Source: Pyrenopolyporus hunteri
Lineage: Eukaryota > Ascomycota > Sordariomycetes > Xylariales > Hypoxylaceae
Direction: 5' to 3'
DNA: 64,000 nucleotides
Assembly: GCA_902806595.1 (NCBI GenBank)
Contig: CADCXC010000008.1
Location: 472,798 to 536,797, forward strand
In this document: in pieces, positions 11,279 to 24,400 of the stretch
How positions within the stretch are numbered: position 1 is the first letter of the stretch
How the letters are laid out: each line of letters opens with the position of its first letter
Made by a program: the position numbers and the translations under genes
Notes under the pieces: generated by a model
Databases searched by the model: none
Told to the model about the DNA's origin: nothing
The model's input: the letters and a program-made list of their open reading frames with translations, nothing else

Positions 11279-13675
11279 GGAGAGGGGGGGGGAGGGCGGA
11301 CTAGGACTCAACCATTTCGTGTCTAAATTTGGGCAAGCTCGTTTTCAACGAGTCATTCCCCTTGGCTGCGTCCTGCTCGGTCGTGAACAAGGGGTGATAT
11401 ATGCGACTATGCGGCGGGTATGTGGTGAAGGTCGAAGATCCAGAGAGTGGACAAATCCCGTAAGCCATTCAGAGCCACGCTTCATGGGTTATCAACTACT
11501 GAGCAGAGCAGGCCCCGGGGGCGGAGGAGGGGATGGGCACAATGGGACTATCCCCCGTATAGCTTCTGGACGAACCCTAGCAGACCTGAATCGTGCATCT
11601 CGTCTAAGAACTTTATAACCTCGTACTTTGGCTTCTTTTACCCGTTTTTGACGATCGAGGTTAAATTGACGTCACGAGACCCGTATTTATTCGTCGGTTT
11701 CACTCCAAGATTTCTTAATTAAGTATCGAGCTGGGTAGGTTACCTGCGGAGGTTTAACCGGGGGGGGGGGGTCTGTTGGCCCAGGTAAGGGTATCCATAC
11801 CATCCGATCCTAGGTACCTACCTACCTACCTATCTACCTACCTCCCTACCTGTACATATACACGTACGACGCCCGCCTATAGGTATAGTTCATATATAGT
11901 ACCTATATGGCACACGCATACCCAACATAGGTAGGTACGGATCCAGTCGCTACCGAATTAGGCCGAAAACAGGTCGTCGGACCTTGTCCTTGACGACGGG
12001 CCCAAGTGAATGAGGCCTCGCGCTTAGATCATCATCCTGGACACTTTGGGACGCGCTATACGCCAATCGATGAGATCCATCCCTGACTGTATCGCCTATC
12101 AAATCTTCGTATTGTTTTTCTGGTTAGCCTCAGCCCCAGCCCCATCAGCCTCAATCTCATTCTCATTAGCTAAACCTCGTTACCAGGTCCCGTCTCGCCC
12201 CGTGATTGGACAATCTCCGATATCATCCTCTTGGCCTTCTCCCAACTGGCCGATTTTATTGGTTCCAGCGTCAAGCGCTTGCACGTTGCATTCTCCCCCT
12301 TTTACCGATTTCGAAGATGCTGTCGTTGAGACCGCTGTATTAGTCTGATGCCTTCTTGCCTTTTTTTTTTTTTTTCCTTCTTCCTTTCTTTTTTTGGGCT
12401 CTTCGTGTCCCTATTTCCCCTCCTCCATATCTCACCCCTTCATCCTTCTTCATTGTTTGAAAATGACGATTGCTCAGCGTCAGGGCCGCATTGCGTGGAT
12501 TATATCGCGTGGATCGTATCGCGTAGTAGGTACCTAATACGACCACCTCAGGCCTCCTAAGGTGCTTGCTACCGTTGATTTAGGACTTGTTATACCAAGG
12601 TACGCCCGGACTTGATTCGGCGACAACACGCCATCTAGCTGACGGAGATAGTGTGCCTCTTGCGTGCTGACGAGCGAAAGGCCATCAGCTATTTACGTCT
12701 CCGTCGATGAAAGCTGTTCAAGGGCATCTTGGAACCCGACAACGGCGATCCTAACACGTGTATTTGTTGAGACTATAGACCGTTACGCCATGTCGCGGGC
12801 TACGGGCTTGTCACAATCGGCGTCCTCCATTTTAAGAAGATTGCGTCAAGAGAAGTGCTCCACTGTAATAGGAATAGGAGCGGACAGTTGGGTGTCTCAG
12901 GTATCCTAGAGGTCTGTTGGGGCTAATTTGACTCATTACCAATCGCCTCTACGAGAAACGGAGGTTGGTAGAAATATCACCGAGGCGAAGTAAACCCCGA
13001 CCTTTTTTCTTTCTTTTTTTTTTTTTTTTTTAACCCTCTTTCACCACTTGAAAGGAAAAGAAAAGAGACGCACGCGTACTAAAACTAGGGTTCTTTTTTT
13101 TTCCCCTTTTCTTTTCTTATAAAAGAAAATATCCTTTCCCTTAGACGCACATGCCCCTAGGTACATCTCAATTGAGTGTTACCGAATCCTATCGACCGGC
13201 TCCATTATGGCCGTAGGTTGGTGTCTAATCGTACCGTCTAGTTACGCAGCATCTCACCCTGTCTGTACCTGCAAATATTCGAGTGGCGGTGAGATCCTAT
13301 CCGTCCTCGAGAATTGTGAGATGTGCAACTCAGTACGGAACGCGAAACTACGAAAGCAATACAGGAGTCGAGTGTCTTTAACTAGGTAGTTTCTACCTAG
13401 GTGAAATCCTTCCTTCTCACAGAACGTAAACTTATCCCTCAGCTCAGCAATTGCCCCAAGAACACATCGACCTATCTATAATCTAACGGCGACAGAAGCC
13501 AGAGCAATAAAAAAGAAAGTAACGTCTAGCTACAAGTATGGCTCGGGTCTTTGAAATCTGACTGAGATGCGAGCTCATCCCCGGTCTAGATAGGCCAGCA
13601 AGGATATCATGCCGCGGAAAGTGCTTCTGCTCTTGTTACTGCCACTCCCAGCTTCATGCTACAAGACCCGACCCG

Positions 13676-15032
13676 TCAGTTCGGCTTACCATCTGGGAAG
13701 TACTCGACAGTGTACTGCACGGTCTTCTGTATATGGAATCCTTTATCCTCCTGCAATATGTACTCTTCCGAGCTAGAATCGCCCTTACGGAGATTTGGCG
13801 GGCTGGCACCCTCTTGTGCATTGCCACGCGCCCATCCGCAATCCTCCGGCTTAGGGTAATCCCTGCTGCAATTGCTTCGACAGGGCTTCGGCAAGCCGCT
13901 GCTGGCGGGGGTGGCGCGCTTGTCGGATTGTTCGCGAGAGTTGGCGTAGTAGGTAGGCATCAGCCTCGGGAACCATCTGATAATTAAGGGACGAATCTGT
14001 GGTAGACAAGCACATACGAGAGCTACGTTCATTTCGATAACGGTCCACATGGTGGATGCAATATCATAGGTCGGGTCCGGGGTCTTAGCTTGAATGTCGA
14101 TGGTTGTGACTCTCAGGCAAGAAGTAATAACCACGCTGTAACTCGTCGTCAGTGACGGGATTTATAAACATCCACATTCGGCGTTGGTGGGAACTAACAA
14201 GACGCCGAGAGCAAAGACTATCATCAAGGCGGCCTTTTGAACCCTAGGGATCTGCAACGCGTAGACTAGGGGCATCGGGAGGATGAGGATGATGACGTCG
14301 GTCGCGATGGAAAAGCCGGCATTGGCATACCAGAATTTTCCGTTGTCGATGCAGGTACCTTTCAAAGACTTATCGAACGCCTTAGTGACCGGTGTGCACT
14401 GGAATATTGTCGCTGTGACTGACGCAATACAATACATGACCACCGAGGTCAACATGAAGCAGCAGGCCCACCTGAACCACTTGGTATTACTGAAGATCCT
14501 GAGGTAGAGTAGAAGAATGGACGCCTTCGTCAGGTTGATGCAGGCTTTGTACGTCACTTGGCACAGGTAGAAATACTGTGATTTCGCAGGAAAAAATTAG
14601 CCAGGTCAGTCTACTGATATCCAGGATGTAGGGCCTCCGTGTGCAGATGTGTAGGAACGTACCTTGAAGGCCTGATATTTATCACTGGCCGACAAAGCAG
14701 ATATATGTTTACCATAGCCATAGTGGCAGGCCGCAATCATGATTCCACTTGATGCCAGAGCGAAGACCTTGTGTTAAGACCGTCAGCGCACGCGTGCTGT
14801 CACAAGGCGATCCTCGCGTGGGCAGCGAGTCCCAACTTACCAGCGATACTAGAATGGTACAGTCGTCCGCGCCGAGTTTTCCTCTGTTACCCATCCTCGA
14901 CCAGATCCTAGTGCCGACGATGATGGGGCAGATAGCCAGGAAGACGCCCACAGGGACATAGATCATCTCAGAGTTGGTCTCATAGTAAGTAGGATCCCCC
15001 GGGGATAGATTAGGTCTTGCGGACTTAGACAT
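13676..15032 (-). CDS. SAT4/rhodopsin-like fungal integral membrane protein (7-TM), four exons
   Basis: Model on the minus strand: exons 14841-15032, 14663-14767, 14199-14575 and 13676-14135 (introns 73, 87 and 63 bp; GT-AG). They join in frame to 377 aa. The conceptual protein has the hallmarks of the fungal rhodopsin-like (PF20684) family: an early segment with R-x-W-S-R, G-A-D-D before the second helix, H-x-G-x-G-K-H-I in the loop after helix 2, A-F-K-Y-F-Y leading into a helix, K-A-S-I-L-L-L-Y-L-R-I-F, a Q-C-T-P-V region, and a D-P-T-Y-D loop with W-T-V-I-E before the last helix. The tail of roughly 100 residues is hydrophilic and unlike a channel domain. The family lies in the plasma membrane; its ligands are mostly unknown, and some CFEM-bearing relatives act in pathogenicity signalling. 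No CFEM domain is present here. The third donor is GTTAGT, but the resulting G-V-F-V-V-I-T-S-C-L-R junction matches the family. Confidence 0.88.
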
Positions 15033-18000
15033 GTCAGCGGGTTATGACCGAGCTAACCGGGTGTGTCAATGCGCCGACGGGGGGACGGTGGTAGATTTTT
15101 GAATTATCGAAGCTCAGGTGGCATAGTAAGTTCCGGACCACGGATAGACGCTCCTCTATTCCGAGTTCGAAGCCTTGATGCTCTCCTCGAATGGGGTTAG
15201 TCCATCGAAACGCCTAATTCAACCAATATCAAATCTCGAGGAGAGTGCGGGCGAGTCTTCCTGCGATAGATGTATACTAGACAGCATCCCTCTTTGCGAG
15301 ACATAGGATGAGGCCAAATCGCTATCGAACTGCTAAGACACCTGGGCTTTGCTCGACGTTTGCCTCTGAGGGGTTGTAGAAGTTGAAGAGGAACGGGAGT
15401 AGCGTGGAATGAAGTGGTCGCTGGCCAAGACATCCCTTGGGCCTGGCTTCCTCCGATCAAACGCTTTGCCTTCCCTGAAACTGGGGTGTCGATGGTCACG
15501 GACTTACGGTTGCTACCGACAAACCTGGGAAGCTGCTTCGGTGTTGAGAATAGGTAGCATGTAGCTAGAGTACATGTAGCTAGCCGGCGATGGTTCCTTC
15601 CAGAGCTGTGATTTAGGCATGTGGGGGTTCGGTGCAGTCCCATACTTACATACCTAGGTACCTATTCTTTCCCGGGCTGCAACTCTAATATACTTGTACA
15701 GGGGCGTACCCCCCTCTAGGGGAGAGGCGAGATATATTTGTATACCTACAAATGGACGTCACAACTGCAAGGGCATGTATAGACTTCGTCGTCGAAGGTA
15801 GCCGCGACCGTTTCTGTGGAGCGTCCTCGTTACGAGGAGGTAAAGCACTACACACCTACCTGCCTTAGGAGATACCTAAGTGCGCGTTATCACATAAATA
15901 GGTAGGTAAGTACACCCTAAGTTAGGGTAGGGGCTGTAACATAATATATATGTACCTTGACCTTACCTACATACCTAGCGAGAGTGCATACGTAGGTATG
16001 TATGTACCTAGGTAGGTACGAGGCTAGCCAGCCACAATGGAGATCACTAGGTATCACAATTGAGACCGTGGGAGCAGCGGCGGTATATTTTCAGCAGGGA
16101 AGATCGAGCTCCAATGATAGGTAGGTAGGTACATACCTACATAGCCGTTTTCCAGATGTATCTTCATAGGCGGTACCTGGTAGGTAAGTAATAGGAAAGG
16201 AACGAACTGATAGGCCCCAGGCCAGCCCAGAGGGGAAATGTTGAAAATATCCAACTCCCTTTCCATGTAGCCTCCCACGGATGCCCAAGACAAATACTAG
16301 CCGTTTGTGGAACATGGCACCTGTGCTCGGTTTTCCCGTGCGACATTCGGATGTTGCCAACTGGCTCAAGGCGGAGCGGAGAAGCCGGCAAACCTGGAGA
16401 GTTGCCCTGACTAACATGATTGGGATATTGGCCGTTATACCTATGTCGTTATACCTACTTACATCAATTACGGACCTCGGTATGTGTCTACCTACATGTA
16501 GGTAGGTATGTTCCTTACCTAGTATGTACGTTAGCCGTGCTCCGTCGCGTTCGCTTCCGTGACCGACTCAGTGGAGCGCCAGACTTACTTCCTACCTGGG
16601 AGCGGTAAGTATGGATGCCTACCTACCTAGGTACCCAAGGGGGCGGACTTCGAACTATCGAGCTGAAATGGAGACCCCTAATACACCTATTACATCTCCA
16701 ACAAGGGAAACCCCAATGTACCAGAAGCGCAATCAGAATCGTTGCCGTTGATAGGTTCGTGTGATGATCAGTCAATTGCGGCTGTAGGTAAGACAGGGTC
16801 GGAGAAGTGAGACAATTACTCGCAAGCTTGCACGCCCTCTCGGCATTAGTGCCACGCATATTGAGGCCGGGACGGTCTATGTATGTCTGAGATGCTCCGT
16901 CGTCTGGGTACTATCGCTCCTCTAGCATCTTTCCTATGTAATCTAAACTCAGAGCCGCTGGTGTGGTGAGACGCGGATAGATATATCGTTGATGTGGTAC
17001 GGCTCGTCCGCTTGGTAAATGGCGTCTCACTCTTCCATTTCGCAAGCGTAGCAATGGTCACAATCGAAGGGCTTGCCGAATTTGGTAATAGGGGATATAA
17101 TATGCATGTCGGTTCCCAGGCCGGTTTAATATTCCGAATTTCTGGTCAAGGAGAGAAGAAGGGTTGCTTATTCTGTATTTTATTTTCTAAAAGATAACTT
17201 TTTCAAAGTGTGATCGAGGCGGGAGAATGGCTACTGTGGCGACGAGGTTGGGTTGGTATATACTGGTTCTTTTCCGTATAGATCCCCCTCTCTCGGTACC
17301 TTTTGCGGCGCACGAAAGCAAGATTTAGACTATATATCGCGCCGATCCTATCATCTTCTCGTTGCTTTTCTTTTACATACCTGCCTAGGTAGATAGATAG
17401 GTAGGCAAGGTACCTAAGGTAGTTGAGTACCTAGGTATGTGTAAACTCGCAAAATACTAATGTAACCTACCATCAATTCTTGGTTCATGCTCATGTGGTA
17501 AGACTATGGCCTTTAGTTCTCGGGCATCGCAAATATCATTAAATCATACGGGAATTTATTCGTTTGTTGGCGCGCATGCGCGCTTCACGTGACGGTCGCA
17601 CGGTAGATGGCTTTTCAACGAGCCTGCTGGCGTCTCACCCGCAGAAGCTTGACGCTTATTCACATTACCTTTCCCAAGGCTCTGGGAGAGGTACGGTTGA
17701 TGGATCTCTACAGATTGCAGAGAGAGGCCTTTAATGGTTCTGTGTCGTTGTTCGAAGAAGAGCGGGAGACTCCTGCGCGCATCCGCACGTATATCTTGGG
17801 TAGAGTTAGTCATGGTGATACTTAATCCCGCAAGTCAATTGCCGGGGCGTGGCCGTTTGTGTCTTAGAATGTCTGGGAACATGTGGTCACCATGCGAAGA
17901 AATGTCTCGCGATCTAATCCAGAAAATACACCGAGAGGCAAGATTGCTAGCGAGATACAGCTACGCATGAAGCCTATTGTGGATGCGTAATCTACTCGAT

Positions 18001-18554
18001 ATTAGAGTGTAGCTATCGGTGCCAAGGTAGGTAAGTGTGTAGGTAGGTAGGTGGGTATGTATAATGGCTACGAACGATACGGGAAATACGTACACAAGAA
18101 AGCAAGGAAGGGAAAGGAGAAAAAAAAAAAAAAAAAGGGGGGGGGGAGAGAGAGAGGTTGAATTCGTGATTAGATCTAGCGTTGGCCACGCAACAAAACA
18201 CGCCATTTCAAAATAAGGCAAAGACTACTCGTTTTTTTGCGTATATCTTTGGAAGGAGCACGGGGGGCAAGTAAACAATCCGGTTACTTCGCAGTTGTGC
18301 ATTAATTAACCCAACCTTTTCTTATCCTGTCTTATAATCTGGGCTTCCTGATTTCTCCCGCGCATATTTCCCCTGTCACCAACCACTCTTTCGATCTTCA
18401 TGAAGTGTCACTCTTGTCTCATCCTCTCTCCTCCGTATCTCGCCCTTCCTCTATTGACCCGGACGTGCGGATGCTCGACACCCTCGATTCCTTCTTTTCC
18501 AATCCTCATCGGGCTGTAGTAAGGGCTGTGGTAAATCGAACCAGTCTTTCGGGT
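15033..18554. other. Intergenic region with dense TACC/GGTA motifs
   Basis: Copies of the motif cluster at 15645-15665, 15855-15910, 15965-16020, 16117-16141, 16490-16515, 16617-16634, 17378-17440 and 18027-18060. An A-run followed by a G-run lies at 18120-18149 (on the minus strand a T tract after a C tract). The open frames at 15197-15643 and 17556-17813 on the minus strand lack domains and coding bias. Confidence 0.5.
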
Positions 18555-20348
18555 ATGCCGCCCAACGCCTCGGAGGAAGAGCTTACCCACCAAGGAGCCA
18601 AGCCCGTTCACGCAGCCACCCCAATGGCCGAACAGAAAGGGATGCCGCCGTCCAGCGCCGAGACCGAATCCGCTGGTCTCTCACCGGGCGTGATCGACGC
18701 CCATGCAGAACGCCGCCTGCTCCGCAAGATTGACCTACACGTCTGGCCCATTCTGTTTGTCATCTATATGATGTCTTTCCTCGATCGTATCAACATAAGC
18801 AACGCCCGGATCCAGGGAATGACCGAAGAGCTCCACCTGTACGGCAACAGGTTCAATATCGCCCTCTTCGTAAGTTGGTTCGGCTGCGTCCTCTCTGCCC
18901 TTATCTTATCTCACGTCGTATAGGTCTACTTTATCCCGTACATCCTGCTCGAGGTGCCTAGCAACATGGTCTTTAGAAAGGTCAAGCCCCATTACTATCT
19001 CCCCTTCCTTATGCTGAGCTGGGCTATTGTGAACATGTGCATGGGCTTCGTCACGACGTACGAGGGGCTTGTCGCGCTGCGATTTTTTCTCGGTACGTTC
19101 GAGGCCGGCGTCATGCCCGCCATCATATACCTTACGTCCATGTATTATAAACGCCACGAGTTTCAGACACGCATAAGTTTCTTTTTCTGCTCCACCGTGA
19201 TCGGCGGTGCCTTCGGAGGAGTAAGTATTGCCTTCCTCCCCACTCCCTACTCTTTAAGTACTTCACCTATTCGTTCATCGCACACATACACACACATGCG
19301 CGCGCGCGCACGCACAACCGTCCTTCACTTCCCTCGCTAAGCTCGTAATCTCTCCCTCCACCTCTGTAGAATGCTACCCAGCAGCCCGCAACTGCCGAGT
19401 AACACTCAAAGCTGACCGTGAGTGTAGCTGCTCGCATATGCCATCGCGACCCTCGACGGCCGCAACGGCCTCGCGGGTTGGAGATGGATCTTCATCATCG
19501 AGGGTGCTGCCACAGCCGCCGTTGCCATAGTGTCCGTTTACCTCATTGCCGACTGGCCGGAACAATGCCGGTTCCTTACGCCACATGAGAAGCATCAGCT
19601 CGGGCTCCGGCTCGCCGGGGACGGAGCTGCCTCGTTGGCCCGCATGGACGAGCTCAACGCGTACGCGTACCGTCGCATCCTGACCGATTGGAAGGTTTGG
19701 GCTGCCGCCTTGCTCTATATGGGTGTCGGGGTCACGGGTTATGCGACGACGTTTTTTATGCCCACTATTTTACGCGAGTTCGGCTGGGAGGCCCGGGCCG
19801 CGCAGGTGCATACCATTCCAGTCTACGCCGTATCCGCGGTAGGCATGGTGTGCTGCGCATACTTCTCGGATTTGTTCAAGCATCGTTACGGCTTTATCAT
19901 GCTAGGCTGCACCCTCTCAACAGTGGGCCTCGCCATTCTGCTGCGTCACGACGGCCTATCGAGCGAAACTAAATACTGCGCTGTCTTCCTAATATCTCTA
20001 GGCGGCTTCATATGCACGCCCATAGCCCTTGCATGGCTCTCCAACAACGTCGCGGGGCATTGGAAGCGCGCTTTCGCCTCGGCTATACAGGTCTCACTGG
20101 GCAACGTAGCAGGCATAGTGGCCGCTCTCATCTTCCGCCAAGAGGAGTCTCCACGCTACCCGACTGGATACGGCGCCGCCCTCGGCCTAACGTGGCTTGG
20201 TGGCGTTGCGGCGACGATTCTCTTCACGGGCATGCTCATCGAAAATAGGAGGCGGGATGCGGGAAAAAGGGATTCGCGGCTGAACCGTCCGAAGGAGGAG
20301 GTTGATAATATGGGCGACTATCATCCTTCGTTCCGGTTCACGTTGTGA
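18555..20348 (+). CDS. MFS transporter, allantoate permease/anion:cation symporter type
   Basis: Exons 18555-18869, 18924-19220 and 19428-20348 join in frame to 510 aa. The protein shows the ACS-family pattern: E-R-R-L-L-R-K-I-D before helix 1, S-F-L-D-R-I-N-I-S-N-A-R at the first loop, Y-I-L-L-E-V-P-S-N in helix 2-3, R-F-F-L-G-T-F-E-A-G-V-M-P-A in helix 4-5, and G-W-R-W-I-F-I-I-E-G after the third junction. Known members carry small organic anions or vitamins (allantoate, nicotinate, pantothenate, dipeptides) across the plasma membrane; the substrate here cannot be read. Intron 1 is 54 bp; intron 2 is unusually long (207 bp) and holds a CA/CG dinucleotide run. The start is uncertain: in-frame ATGs at 18471, 18555 and 18624 are possible. 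I chose 18555 because coding bias begins about there. Confidence 0.9.
19281..19316. repeat. Alternating purine-pyrimidine (CA/CG) tract inside an intron
   Basis: A run of CA then CG dinucleotides within the 207-bp second intron of the MFS gene. Such tracts can adopt Z-DNA. The intron is two to four times longer than the others in the window, probably through expansion of this tract and its surroundings. Confidence 0.8.
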
Positions 20349-21489
20349 GCATGAAACCGGGTCGATACGGTTTCGTTAGCTCGCATCACCCTTTTATCAA
20401 AGCTGTAGGACATAGGCCCGCTGGCCTAAGCGTCCGCCGAGAATCTTTCCGTCCAATCATGGCATCAACCATACGCGTTGGTAGTCTGTATATAGGGCGG
20501 ATGAATAAAATAGATGATACGGCTCTCGCCACACGAAGATACCTTAGATACTTACTTAACGATGAACGAGAAGTTTGCTTTTGGCGAATAGCCTCAGCGA
20601 CAATAATATAGCTACGGCTTTGCGTGGGATTCCGTTGATGCTGTGCTGACAGCGGATACCGATTCTTGTGCACCAGGCATTATTGCGGATGTGCTCCAAA
20701 CGTTGGTATCCGTCTCCGCCTATTCGGTTCACGATAACTGGCCGGTTCGCTCAGTATCGGAAATATCTTTATTATAGTCTCGACGGAGATGTTTCTAGGT
20801 TGGATAGAGCAAAAGTTTCGTCAGGTCACGCTGGGTTGTCGTACGCATAGGAACATACGGATTGAATGATGTAAGCCGCGTAAACAGCTGTACTTTTGAT
20901 CTCTTTCGATATACCGCTTTGTACCTGACTGTCATACACGTATCAATACACATCGAGTATATCCATTTTTTTCAAGTACACAAGCATGCCCCCCTGATGT
21001 ACTACTCGAGTCTATTGTGCTCGGAGAAGCGCCGCACCCATATTCGGAGATAAATAACTTCATTCCAATCAACATCTTCTGCCCATCTACGTACCTAAGG
21101 CACATAGGCGAGTAGGTAGGCAAGTAGGTAATCGTAAGGTTCCTAATCTTTCGTAAATGAAACCTCCGGAGCTATTCTGCTGACCGTATAGATTTGTCAG
21201 CAAACCTGTTGGGGTTACTGTTCTTCCACGTTTGCGATACTGATCGCAAATGATTTGGCGTAGGGCGCCCCCCGTCAAAAGTGAAGCACCGTATAGATGT
21301 GGAGGAAATCTGCCGACGTGATCGTACACTCTGGGTATATGCCGCGTTCCGGAATAATGGAGAAGGAACCGACAGAAGAGGCTGCTGGCGGAGTTATTAC
21401 GCGACACTCGCGTTATCGTGTGTACTGAATCAAGTCTCTAAGCTATTGTGAGCGCCTACCTACCAACAATGCTCGCCAATGGTAGGCAT
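20349..21489. other. Intergenic spacer between two convergent genes
   Basis: Lies between the 3' ends of the MFS gene (plus strand) and the large repeat-protein gene (minus strand). No convincing gene; one TACC/GGTA patch at 21090-21130. Both terminators must lie here, but I could not identify poly(A) sites with confidence. Confidence 0.5.
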
Positions 21490-24400
21490 TTATAGCTCGT
21501 CTTTGATTTGTTTAACTGTATCCTCAACTTTCTCGGCTGCAGCATCGGCGACGGATACAGCTGTGCCACTGGCTTCGTTGGCAACGCTGGCTGCTGTCGC
21601 CGATGCGGCGTTCGCGAGACTCGATAATGAAGCGACGCCGGTTGAATACGCTCCGGCGAGACGTGAATATACTGATTCGGTGAAAGGTGGTTCTTTTCCA
21701 ACGATGAGCTCGGACACAAGCGAACTGACGACGGAGTATTGTGATGAGACGGCGTCGCCGGCCAAAGAGGCGTAGTCTTCTGCTAGCACCGTCACGGACG
21801 AAACTCGGTAAGCCGCCGCATCCGTGGCTGATACTGCGTAATCGCCAGCTGCAGAAGCAAAATCACCCGCCGCAACTTGAATATTCCCGTACCAAGGAGT
21901 AGGCGTAGGAGCACCGTAGATCTGGGAGCTTGCGCGACTGATTAGGGCATCCCAGTTTTCTCCGATATAGTCGGCCGCGTCTGAGGCAACGTCACTGACG
22001 GACGATGCTAGAGATTCCGCGCCCTCGCTAGCGGCGGAGGCGGCAGAAGCTGCCGATGCCCTGGCCACCGCTGCGACTGACGAGGCTGAACCCTGTATAT
22101 CGGTTGGAGTCGGCGTCGTAGTTAGGGAACTTACGGCCGTAGAAGCAGCAGAAAGGAATTCTGAATACCGAGCGTGTGCTAGGCCAATGCCTGCATAATA
22201 GTTGTATTTAGCGTGATCAAGAAGCTTCTCGGCTTTCCTTTCTACGTTTTCGAGATAGGTGCTAGGTGTTGGCTCGGCAGCGCCAATGGCCACTTTTGCG
22301 GATTCGTATTGTTCCGAAGCCCACTTCACTGAGTCATCGAGGTTTTGCTGGGCGATGGATTGGACCTTTTCCCAGTCTACGGACGGCGCAGTTGGCATAC
22401 CGGGGATCCATCTGGTGGTGGGTGTGCCGTAAATACCTTCCGATGCGGCTGCCACCGCGACGCTAAGTCTAGAGTTTGCGGATGCCACGGCGCCTAAGTA
22501 TGCGTTAGACACTGAACTGAACATTTCTTCGTGAATAGGCTTGGGTTCTCCATGGATCTGGGCGGAGACAGCCGACATGGCACGCGAGTAGCGATCTGCG
22601 GCTCCCGCAATGGCGGCGGTGTACGCAGATTGGGCGGCTGACGTGACGCTAGCCGGGATATCCGATTGCACTTTTGACGCGGCGCTAGACACAGATGAAG
22701 CGAAATCATTGTCAAGAATGGGCTGCCGTGAGGGCACTGATTGGGCCGCAGCGCCGAAGAGAGCGGGCTTGATAGTAGTTGATGTAGGTTCCTCGACAGG
22801 CGCGATCAGCTCGTCGGGAACTTCAACGATCGTCTCCTGGACCTGCTCTGGCCCGTCGATGGGGTCGGATGACGACAGCGGATTAATAGAATCGGCTGGG
22901 TTAGTATTAACATCTGAGCCAAAGACTTCGGTCTTTAACGAGGCGGCGACCGTCGAGGTGAGGTCGTCGGCGGCATCAGTAGGCTCAGATACGAGACTGT
23001 CAATGGACGGAGGTGCGGAAGTACCGGGATCCTCCGTATCTGATCGAGAAAGCGAGACCGTCACAGTCTCAGCGCTGCTAGGGGCAGCTTCGTTACTATC
23101 GCGGCCCGCTGACCTAGCACTGGTCTCAACGTGATCGGCGGCAGTGACTTCAGTCTCGCTCTGAGCAGCTCTGGCAGCCTTTAGAGCCACATTTATAGCC
23201 GCCTGCTCAGTCATTTCGCTATCGAAACTATCGCTAGAATCGCCGGCTATCGCCTTCCACGTAGCGACTTGCTTCAATCGACTCAATTCTTCGGCCGCAG
23301 CTTGCGCGATGCTCATGCCCTCATCTTCGATCTCGGCACCGGCTGCCTGCGCCGCTAAGAGGCCGGGGTGAGTAGTAATCAAGCGTTTAAAGTCTTCAGT
23401 CCACTCATCGAAACGTGCCTTGAGCTCGTGATACTTTTTCCAATCCTTATAAGTAATGCCGTCCATCCAAGCCCATTTCATACCTATCTTTTGGAGTGCG
23501 AGATCGCGGGTTTCTTGGAGGATATCGTAGTGCTCCTCAGCAGCCTTGGTGACTGCGTTTTGGGTTTCCTGATCGTACATCTGGTGCCACGTACGAATCT
23601 CCTGAGCTTTGTTCTTTATTTTGAGGCCAGCGTTCCGAACCGCAGCTGCTAAGGCTTCGTCTCTCTTATCACCGTCGTCTTTATATTCCCTTAGTATCGA
23701 CACAACATTCTTCCTGAGATTTTCTAGTTCGGTGTTGGCAACATCATCGAGTTGCTTCACCAACGACCTGCCTATGTTGTTGGCATGCTCTTTGACCATT
23801 CGGGCGGCGATCTCGTCTATACGATCTTCTATTTCGGCGGCGCCTTCCTCGGCAGCAGCTGTGAATTTCCCTTCCCATAGTTCGAGATCTTCGGCCACGG
23901 TCTTCGCAGCAAGCTCTCGTACCTCTTGTGGTGTATGTGACTTCTTTTGCTCAACTTTGATTTCGGGAGCTGCTTTTTGGGATTCGGTAGATTCTACTTT
24001 CTTCGAGGGTTCGGAGTTGACGGTGCTTTCGACGCTGACTGGAGCGGTGGGGGGAGAAGAAGTTGTTGGCTTCGCGTAACTAGACCTCGGGACTTGTCTA
24101 TCCGCTTATTAGAAAGCTACTCTGGCTTATTGTAATTAGCGACTGACGTAATGGTAAAAAAACTTACGAGTTGACTTCCTCAATAGCCGGCTTAACCTTC
24201 TTCTCTTTGTACCTCCCTAGCCGTTCGCCAATGCGTACGAGCTGCGGCTCGACTTTCATCAAGTACACATCTCGAAGGTGGGGCCATACAGTCGCATCGA
24301 GGAAGGCGCACGTCTTATTCCAAGCCCACACAGCCGAAGGAATAGCGGTATCGGTAGTAAAGGAATAGGCGGCATCGTAACCTCGTGCAGCGTACGGTTG

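Larger units (their letters stand above)
10459..13675. other. Intergenic region without convincing genes
   Basis: Apart from the purine tract and the minisatellite, this contains a G run at 11760-11771, a TACC/GGTA-rich patch at 11812-11850, and T-rich tracts at 12360-12376 and 13003-13032. Open frames such as 10947-11618 and 12046-12348 have no recognisable domains, no bias toward GC third positions and no splice partners. Confidence 0.5.

Noticed and set aside
10947..11618. 223-aa plus-strand open frame
   Set aside because: It contains the 7-bp minisatellite, is Arg-rich, shows no coding bias or domain, and has no splice partner.
15197..15643. 148-aa minus-strand open frame with an ATG start
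   Set aside because: Composition looks random, there is no domain, and third positions are not biased as in the real genes nearby.
17556..17813. 85-aa minus-strand open frame
   Set aside because: No recognisable features and no support from codon use.
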